A DNA stretch of 5,349 bases from Candidatus Aenigmatarchaeota archaeon (GTDB lineage Archaea; Aenigmatarchaeota; Aenigmatarchaeia; QMZP01; JAFGSV01), in the NCBI GenBank assembly GCA_030624445.1, contig JAUXKD010000045.1, positions 1 to 5,349 of the forward strand, written 5' to 3'. Positions 1-3,853 of this stretch are shown piece after piece; within the stretch, counting starts at the first letter, position 1; the number at the start of each line of letters is the position of its first letter. The position numbers and the translations under genes are program-made. The notes beneath the pieces were generated by a model, which ran no database searches, was not told the origin of the DNA, and worked only from the letters and a program-made list of their open reading frames with translations.

Positions 1-262
1 TAGAAGATCCTATCTTCTTGGTCTCAGGGAACAGATGAGAGAATACTGTGAAAGCTTCGACAGCGGCATCGGCCCTTTTTTCTCCTTTCCAGTGTTTATG
101 AGGGCTGTCACCATGGAATTCCTGTTCTAATTCTTTAATGACGTAATCCTGCTGTCCCGGAGTTATGTAAACCTTTTGGTTGTTTCCACCCAAAGCTATC
201 AAGGACTGATCCGAATAAGAAGAAACACCATCTTCCATCCTGTCATACGTAATTCCTGTCAC
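1..262 (-). CDS. Partial hypothetical protein, N-terminal 87 codons, no family recognised
   Basis: An open frame on the minus strand runs from a GTG at 262 off the left edge without a stop, giving 87 complete codons. The predicted product is soluble and fairly polar, with no signal peptide or membrane segment. It begins MTGITYDRMEDG, and a later stretch rich in H, K and acidic residues (HGDSPHKHWKGEK) lies at about residues 50-62. I do not recognise the family. The GTG at 262 is chosen because AGGTGAT, a strong match to the anti-Shine-Dalgarno, ends 4 nt before it. An in-frame GTG at 271 and an ATG at 238 are alternatives. A TATA/BRE element lies at 304-318 with spacing that would start the mRNA near 281. 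GC is about 44% by hand count, and T/A-ending codons are commoner than in the neighbours, so the gene may be of different origin or may belong to a less expressed class. The function is unknown. Confidence 0.65.
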   Translation of the reverse strand, partial: MTGITYDRMEDGVSSYSDQSLIALGGNNQKVYITPGQQDYVIKELEQEFHGDSPHKHWKGEKRADAAVEAFTVFSHLFPETKKIGSS

Positions 263-264
263 TT

Positions 265-271
265 TTATCAC
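265..271 (-). promoter_or_regulatory. Shine-Dalgarno site AGGTGAT of the left-edge gene
   Basis: On the minus strand AGGTGAT is followed by four A residues and then GTG at 262. It matches seven consecutive bases of the archaeal consensus GGAGGTGAT at normal spacing. It decides the start in favour of GTG 262 over GTG 271, which overlaps it, and over ATG 238, which has no such site. Confidence 0.6.
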
Positions 272-279
272 CTTTTTTA

Positions 280-289
280 ACTATATAGT
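280..289. repeat. 10-bp perfect palindrome ACTATATAGT at the predicted transcription start
   Basis: ACTATATAGT is its own reverse complement. An extra arm pair (AACTA...TAGTT) partly extends it. It lies about 25 nt downstream of the TATA box at 304-311, at or just before the predicted start of the left-edge transcript, where a repressor would block initiation. Its AT-rich content means it could be chance, so the operator role is only inferred. Confidence 0.3.
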
Positions 290-303
290 AGTTAATTTAC
301 CCC

Positions 304-318
304 TTTATAAAGCTTTCT
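304..318 (-). promoter_or_regulatory. Archaeal BRE/TATA promoter of the left-edge gene
   Basis: The minus strand reads AGAAAG then CTTTATAAA, a close match to the archaeal BRE plus TATA pattern. The TATA centre is near 307, so transcription should begin about 25 nt downstream, near 281. That leaves a leader of about 20 nt carrying the Shine-Dalgarno before GTG 262. Unlike the other first genes in the window, this one is predicted to have a leader. Confidence 0.65.
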
Positions 319-321
319 GTT

Positions 322-347
322 GGTCTTATGTTGCCGGTTTTAAGACC
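322..347. repeat. Inverted repeat GGTCTTA-N12-TAAGACC upstream of the BRE
   Basis: Seven-base arms (322-328 and 341-347) are exact reverse complements separated by 12 nt. In plus-strand RNA, a U-G pair (321/348) and a U-A pair (320/349) would extend the stem. The repeat sits 4 nt upstream of the BRE at 313-318. Arm centres are about 19 nt apart, close to two helical turns, as expected for a dimeric activator or repressor site. A third copy of the half-site (GGTCT, 354-358) forms an alternative, mutually exclusive pairing with 343-347. A regulatory role for the left-edge gene is inferred. Confidence 0.4.
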
Positions 348-364
348 GAAATAGGTCTCTTTTT
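343..364 (+). terminator. Small hairpin followed by a T-run (terminator-like, plus strand)
   Basis: AGACC (343-347), a six-base loop, GGTCT (354-358), then CTTTTT form a short hairpin plus T-run reading on the plus strand. No plus-strand gene lies upstream in the window, and archaeal termination depends mainly on the T-run rather than the hairpin. It would only act on antisense transcripts from the left-edge gene. It may be a by-product of the half-site repeat described for 322-347. Confidence 0.2.
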
Positions 365-397
365 AGATATTTTTTACTACTACTTAATAAGAATCTT

Positions 398-414
398 TAT
401 TTATAAGCTTTTCC
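398..414 (-). promoter_or_regulatory. Possible second BRE/TATA, minus strand
   Basis: The minus strand reads GGAAAAG then CTTATAAATA, a plausible BRE/TATA. Transcription would begin near 377 and run leftward through the inverted repeats at 322-358 and the proximal promoter. That would give the left-edge gene an alternative leader of about 115 nt. The region is AT-rich, so a chance match is quite possible. Confidence 0.3.
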
Positions 415-456
415 CTGTATTGAAGGGGAAGAAACGACAACAGACTATGCATCCGC

Positions 457-1188
457 TCACAACGAATCCAGCCATTCGAGTTCCACGAAATGCAGCTTTC
501 CGGGAATAATCAGCACAGCGGGCGGCTTCAGCGGCTTCTTGATCAGGCTTTCCACTTTGTCGTATTCGACATGGCCTTTCTCCAGGCCTAGCTTGGAGGC
601 TGCCACAACCTTCGTACCGGGGTCCAGGAGCTTCCCTTTCTTTTTCTTCTCTATGTCCAGGAGGACCCGCAGGGCTTCGCCCGTGTCCATGTCCACGTCG
701 AGCAGGAAGAGCGTGTGCATTCCCTGCCCCTTGTTCAGGAACCCTGCGTCGTAGAAGGACGTCGGTGCATAGCCCTTCTCAGGCCTTACGACGGTCGCGG
801 TTTTTCCGAAATTATACAAGTTCAGGCCGGTCTCGGCAATGGCCGTCAGAATTGATGATGAATGGATAATCCTGAAAGGTATGCCACTCTTTTTCGCCTC
901 CATGAGGACGTTTATGTGAGTAGTGGCCGTCATTGGATCCCCCGGGACCAACAGGGTTATATCGCCCTTCCTGGCCTTCTTTACAAAACGGGCGGACCCT
1001 TCCTCGAGGTCTTTCCTCTCAAGAACGCTGATCTTCTTCCCTATGGCCTTCTCAAGCCTGGACAGGCTTCCCTGCCACATGGCTGTGTAAAGTTCGGCGA
1101 AAACCTGATCCGAACTTTCGCAGGCTTTCAGCCCCTTAACGGAGATGTCGTCTTCATCCCCAATGCCGAGACCCACTAAGTATAGCAT
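457..1188 (-). CDS. dphB: Diphthine synthase (diphthamide biosynthesis methyltransferase)
   Basis: DphB uses S-adenosylmethionine to trimethylate the modified histidine of elongation factor 2, giving diphthine. It is the second step of diphthamide synthesis and occurs in the cytoplasm. The 243-aa protein is slightly shorter than many archaeal relatives (about 250-270 aa, from memory). The family signatures are present in order: GLGIGDEDDISVKG at residues 6-19, ELYTA at 32-36, the SAM-pocket motif VPGDPMTATTH at 81-91, LLDVD at 162-166, and a C-terminal PGKLHFVE at 229-236. The fold is the tetrapyrrole-methylase type. The ATG at 1188 is supported by a Shine-Dalgarno two bases upstream. The gene lies 3 nt after the stop of the ychF-like GTPase and should be co-transcribed with it. 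A lysine-rich loop near 180-186 is the only local oddity. The DphB call is secure. Confidence 0.95.
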   Translation of the reverse strand: MLYLVGLGIGDEDDISVKGLKACESSDQVFAELYTAMWQGSLSRLEKAIGKKISVLERKDLEEGSARFVKKARKGDITLLVPGDPMTATTHINVLMEAKKSGIPFRIIHSSSILTAIAETGLNLYNFGKTATVVRPEKGYAPTSFYDAGFLNKGQGMHTLFLLDVDMDTGEALRVLLDIEKKKKGKLLDPGTKVVAASKLGLEKGHVEYDKVESLIKKPLKPPAVLIIPGKLHFVELEWLDSL

Positions 1189-1190
1189 AA

Positions 1191-1197
1191 ATCACCT
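1191..1197 (-). promoter_or_regulatory. Shine-Dalgarno AGGTGAT of dphB, overlapping the ychF stop
   Basis: The minus strand reads AGGTGATTTATG. The TGA inside AGGTGAT is the stop codon of the upstream GTPase gene, so the two genes are translationally linked. It resembles the site before the left-edge gene and shows that the organism uses Shine-Dalgarno initiation for internal operon genes. Confidence 0.7.
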
Positions 1198-2352
1198 GGA
1201 AAACAGGACCTCTATTACGTCCCCGTCCTTGAGCTTGTATTCGGCGCCGACCTTCTTCTTCCCAAGGTCAAGCCCGCCGATGAACTTGTCCGCCATGACC
1301 GAGTGCACCTTCCCTGCCAGTTCCCTGAGAGTCGTCCCCTTCCTCACCAGATGGGCGTCCGGCAGGACGTTGCCTTTGGTGTCGCTCAGCCTGCCGATGC
1401 TGGCGACCGGATATACGACGATGTATTCGAGCCTGTCGAAAACCAGGGAATTTAGCGCACGCTGTACTCCGGTCGAGCCGAGCTTCTTCAGGACGCTCTT
1501 CCTGATGAAATCCAGGGCCTTTTCCTGTTTTTCGTTGAGTTCGTCTGAAACTATCCTGAATTCTGAATCCCCCGGGGCGTATTCAATCAGGCCATGCTCC
1601 GCAGCCTCCCTGAGGGCGAGCTCCGACTCGGCCGAAGTCGGTATCACGTGCTCGTGCTTCTCCTTCAGCTTCCCGAGGTTTCTTTCGGACGAGGGCAGGT
1701 CCGCCTTGTTGGCGGCTATCAGGATGGGCTTCGATTCCATTCTCAGTATGGTCGAGAACTCCCTGCTCTCAAGGGCCGCCTTTTTCAAGGCGCTCTTAAT
1801 GTCGTCCTCGGTTATGCCGAGCCCGGAAAGCTTTTCCGCAAGTAGCCTCTCCACCGGCACCTTCTTAAGCTCCGCCAGCTTCCCGAGCTTTTCCACGTTC
1901 TTCTGTATTATGCCGAAGAGCCACTCGTCTATCTCGTTCTCGAGAACCTCTATGTTATCTTCGGGGTTCCACGGGTTGTCGGCCGGCCTCTGCTTGCCCT
2001 CGGAATCAGTGAGTCCCGAGCTGTCCAGAACGTGGATAAGGCCGGACGCCTGCCTCAGGTCGTCCAGAAACTGGTTTCCAAGCCCCTTTCCCTCATGGGC
2101 CCCCGGGACCAGGCCCGCAACGTCCAGCAGCTTCACGGGAATCCATCTACTGCCACCCACGCACTTCGAATTCTGGGGGTTGCAGGTGACGTCCAGCCTC
2201 CTGCAGGCGCACCCGGTGATGACGTACCCGACGGCCTGGTTGGCCTCTATCGTCGTGAACGGGTAATTCGCTATCTGCACGTCTGCCAGCGTCAGCGCCT
2301 TCAGCATCGTGGATTTCCCGCTGTTGGGAAGACCTACCAAGCCCAGCAACAT
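1192..2352 (-). CDS. ychF: Archaeal YchF/Obg-family GTPase with C-terminal TGS domain
   Basis: This 386-aa P-loop protein belongs to the archaeal branch of the YchF/OLA1 group, resembling Pyrococcus horikoshii PH0525 as I recall it. The group binds ribosomes and is linked to translation and stress, but its exact role is unsettled. Visible motifs: G1 GLPNSGKST at 7-15; NYPFTTIEAN at 29-38 (switch I/G2); G3 DVAGLVPGAHEGKGLGNQFL at 77-96; G4 NKAD at 215-218; a G5-like TSAES at 239-243; and a TGS domain at about 310-385. The G4 motif is the canonical GTP-type NKxD, not the NxxE of bacterial YchF and OLA1, which favour ATP, so GTP use is expected (inference). A cysteine cluster (C48, C50, C57, C64) lies between G2 and G3. 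The ATG at 2352 sits about 24 nt after the TATA centre, so the mRNA is probably leaderless. It is the first gene of the operon with dphB. Confidence 0.93.
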   Translation of the reverse strand: MLLGLVGLPNSGKSTMLKALTLADVQIANYPFTTIEANQAVGYVITGCACRRLDVTCNPQNSKCVGGSRWIPVKLLDVAGLVPGAHEGKGLGNQFLDDLRQASGLIHVLDSSGLTDSEGKQRPADNPWNPEDNIEVLENEIDEWLFGIIQKNVEKLGKLAELKKVPVERLLAEKLSGLGITEDDIKSALKKAALESREFSTILRMESKPILIAANKADLPSSERNLGKLKEKHEHVIPTSAESELALREAAEHGLIEYAPGDSEFRIVSDELNEKQEKALDFIRKSVLKKLGSTGVQRALNSLVFDRLEYIVVYPVASIGRLSDTKGNVLPDAHLVRKGTTLRELAGKVHSVMADKFIGGLDLGKKKVGAEYKLKDGDVIEVLFSR

Positions 2353-2372
2353 AGTTTATTCTTCAGGTGTTG

Positions 2373-2391
2373 ATATAAAAGTTAGGTTTCG
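2373..2391 (-). promoter_or_regulatory. BRE/TATA promoter of the ychF-dphB operon
   Basis: The minus strand reads CGAAACCTAAC then TTTTATAT (2380-2373). The TATA centre near 2376 is about 24 nt before the ATG at 2352, so transcription should start at or within a base or two of the A of the start codon. No Shine-Dalgarno precedes the ATG, which fits leaderless initiation. Confidence 0.65.
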
Positions 2392-2396
2392 GTCAG

Positions 2397-2402
2397 AAAA
2401 AA
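2397..2402 (-). terminator. Oligo-T terminator after the membrane-protein gene
   Basis: Six T residues on the minus strand begin 2 nt after the TGA of the membrane-protein gene. Archaeal RNA polymerase terminates at such T-runs without needing a hairpin. The run ends only 5 nt before the BRE-like element of the ychF promoter, so the two transcription units are packed very tightly and some read-through is possible. Confidence 0.5.
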
Positions 2403-2404
2403 TC

Positions 2405-3247
2405 TCAGAAGACAAAGAACTTCTTCTTGTTCATCTGCAGATAGATCTCGGTCAGGAACTTTATGCCGAAGGTCTTTGAAAGAGCCAAGCCCAGCAGGAG
2501 TATGCCTCCCAGAAGGTAAATCAGTATCCTGTCGTTGTAAACCATCATGTATACAAGCGCCATCTCAGCGCCGTACTGCGCTATAGAGTAAGCAAACAAT
2601 GCAATGGCCGGCAGGGCGAACACCAGGATTATTATCATAGTGAAGATGCCGCTCAGCAGCCACGTAACGAAAACGCTCATCGATTTGTTCCTGAACGTCT
2701 TTGCGCTGCCTTCAAGCGCGCCGTAGAAGCCCTTGCCCCCCACCATCACGAACTGGTATATGAAAAGGAAGGCTATCGAAAACACGAACGAAAGTACCGA
2801 TCCTATAACAGGCACGAAAGAGGCGAGGAACGCTATGAGGCCGGCCAAGAATGCGACAAGAAGCATGGAAGGGTATCTCTTGAGGGAGGCGGACCAGCTC
2901 TGCCTGAACTCCTTGGGCTTCCAGCTCTGGTGGATCAATGCCCCTGCTACAAATATGCTGGCAAATATCCAGAGGATCATGACCGTGCCGATTTCTCCCA
3001 GCAAAAGGAAATCCTGGGCGGTCCACGCCGAACCGGCCACAATCGAAGAGGTCAGGTCGACATTGAGTACAAACAGCAAGACTGCTGTTACCGCTGCCAG
3101 ATCCAAAACGAGGAATGGCAGGAATCTTTTCGGTTCCACGCAGAATCTGAAGCTTTTCTTGACGGATTCCCAGAACGTGATCGACCTGACGTCTTTCACC
3201 GAGTCCGTCATGTATTTTCTGGCGCTGTCGTCCCATTTTTTTGCCAT
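2405..3247 (-). CDS. Predicted polytopic membrane protein, about six helices, function unknown
   Basis: The product is 280 aa. A charged cytoplasm-like N terminus (residues 1-40, starting MAKKWDDSARKY) precedes hydrophobic segments at about 42-62, 84-106, 127-145, 148-170, 192-222 and 240-258, and the tail is basic and aromatic (NKKKFFVF). There is no signal peptide and no recognisable catalytic motif. The general pattern, a soluble lead-in, paired helices and a repeated S-x-K-x-F-type element before a helix (near 181-192), recalls archaeal DUF4013-like integral membrane proteins, but this is only a resemblance. The open frame continues far upstream, but ATG 3247 is chosen. It lies about 24 nt after a TATA box, and the upstream extension overlaps the KH gene antisense and reads as low-complexity non-protein sequence. 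It is divergent from the KH-abce1 operon. Its role is unknown. Confidence 0.85.
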   Translation of the reverse strand: MAKKWDDSARKYMTDSVKDVRSITFWESVKKSFRFCVEPKRFLPFLVLDLAAVTAVLLFVLNVDLTSSIVAGSAWTAQDFLLLGEIGTVMILWIFASIFVAGALIHQSWKPKEFRQSWSASLKRYPSMLLVAFLAGLIAFLASFVPVIGSVLSFVFSIAFLFIYQFVMVGGKGFYGALEGSAKTFRNKSMSVFVTWLLSGIFTMIIILVFALPAIALFAYSIAQYGAEMALVYMMVYNDRILIYLLGGILLLGLALSKTFGIKFLTEIYLQMNKKKFFVF

Positions 3248-3267
3248 ATTATCTTTTTGGAAGGGGG

Positions 3268-3275
3268 TATATAAA
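3268..3275 (-). promoter_or_regulatory. TATA box of the membrane-protein gene
   Basis: TTTATATA on the minus strand is centred near 3271, about 24 nt before the ATG at 3247. No Shine-Dalgarno is visible between them, so the mRNA is predicted to be leaderless. The preceding BRE region (CAAGTCCCAA) is a weak match. Confidence 0.6.
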
Positions 3276-3305
3276 TTGGGACTTGGGTTGGTTTTAAAAA
3301 AGGCG

Positions 3306-3322
3306 GGAATCAAACGGATTCC
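3306..3322. repeat. Inverted repeat GGAATC-N5-GATTCC in the divergent promoter region
   Basis: Six-base arms at 3306-3311 and 3317-3322 are exact reverse complements with arm centres 11 nt apart, one helical turn. It lies immediately upstream of the TATA box of the KH gene, overlapping the BRE position, and about 30 bp from the TATA of the divergent membrane gene. It could be a transcription-factor site, but arms this short can arise by chance. Confidence 0.3.
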
Positions 3323-3324
3323 AC

Positions 3325-3336
3325 ATTTAAATTTAG
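3325..3336 (+). promoter_or_regulatory. TATA box of the KH-abce1 operon
   Basis: ATTTAAATTTA on the plus strand is centred near 3330, about 23-24 nt before the ATG at 3353. The predicted transcript starts at that ATG. The in-frame GTG at 3344 would then lie upstream of the transcription start, which argues against it as the initiator. Confidence 0.55.
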
Positions 3337-3352
3337 GACAAAAGTGTTTACT

Positions 3353-3850
3353 ATGAAGTCTCCGCTGTGCAGCGTGTGCCTGAAATCGGGAATGCTCTGC
3401 AGGACGTGCAGGGAAAGGGTGGAAGCGGGTCTGATCAGCGATACCGATCTGAAGGTGTCCCGGATTCTCTTGGAGCTGTCGGGAAAGGTCAGGTCGCTTA
3501 AGGACGTAACGCTCAAGAAGGCCGTGGAATCGGACGACCTTCTTGTGATAATCTGCGAAGAGGGGGAAACGGCAAAATTTATCGGAAGAAGTGGGATAGT
3601 GGCGAAAAAACTGGAGAGGGAACTTGGAAAGCGCGTGAGCATAGTCGAAGAGGCCGGTGACGTGAAGGAGTTCATTGAGAAGATGCTCCGACCCGTCCCC
3701 GTTGCCGGCGTGAACGTTCTGTACAGGGAAGGGAAGGAAGCGCTGAAGGTGATGGTCAGGAAGAGCCATCTCAGGCGCATAAATGCCAGGGACCTCAGGG
3801 AGACGGTAAAGATGCTTTACGGCAAGAATGTCGAGATAGCGGGTGCGTGA
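3353..3850 (+). CDS. Zinc-finger/NusA-like KH-domain protein (putative archaeal transcription or RNA-binding factor)
   Basis: The product is 165 aa. An N-terminal zinc knuckle has cysteines C6, C9, C16 and C19 (CxxC-x6-CxxC, in CSVCLKSGMLCRTC). It is followed by a helical linker and a KH domain whose GxxG loop is G78-R79-S80-G81 in FIGRSG, the single-strand nucleic-acid binding loop. The C-terminal part (about 115-160, VAGVNVLYREG and following) looks like a second, GxxG-less alpha/beta KH-like unit. This arrangement matches the small archaeal proteins annotated as NusA-like KH or transcription elongation factor NusA. Direct functional data are sparse, so the transcription role is by family annotation. 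ATG 3353 is chosen over GTG 3344 because of TATA spacing and because the usual family start is M-K-x-P-x-C. It is the first gene of an operon with ABCE1, 3 nt downstream. Confidence 0.88.
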   Translation: MKSPLCSVCLKSGMLCRTCRERVEAGLISDTDLKVSRILLELSGKVRSLKDVTLKKAVESDDLLVIICEEGETAKFIGRSGIVAKKLERELGKRVSIVEEAGDVKEFIEKMLRPVPVAGVNVLYREGKEALKVMVRKSHLRRINARDLRETVKMLYGKNVEIAGA

Positions 3851-3853
3851 ACC

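Larger units (their letters stand above)
263..456. other. AT-rich intergenic region between dphB and the left-edge gene
   Basis: This 194-bp gap is the largest without a gene in the window. Besides the separately listed elements, it holds a pyrimidine-rich minus-strand tract at 422-436 just after the dphB stop. That tract could serve as a weak termination zone for the ychF-dphB transcript, but it lacks the clean T-run seen at 2397-2402. I saw no tRNA, no C/D-box motifs and no convincing small ORF. Confidence 0.5.

Noticed and set aside
2..130. Plus-strand frame open from the left edge to TAA at 128-130
   Set aside because: It is short, antisense to the better-supported minus-strand gene, and has no family resemblance or downstream signals.
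263..456. Possible C/D-box small RNA, tRNA or CRISPR repeats in the AT-rich gap
   Set aside because: I found no RTGATGA/CTGA box pairs, no tRNA cloverleaf and no regularly spaced repeats. The AGACC/GGTCT elements are too few and too close together for an array.
1145..2266. 373-codon plus-strand open frame
   Set aside because: It is antisense to the ychF-like gene and is extremely serine-rich, the typical complement of a GC-biased gene. It has no promoter or family signature.
3344..3352. GTG at 3344 as the start of the KH protein
   Set aside because: It lies only about 14 nt from the TATA centre, upstream of the predicted transcription start, and adds three residues not expected before the family's usual M-K-x-P-x-C start.
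2733..3356. 207-codon plus-strand open frame
   Set aside because: It is antisense to the membrane protein gene and has no recognisable domain. The opposite strand gives a coherent multi-helix protein with a well-placed TATA box.
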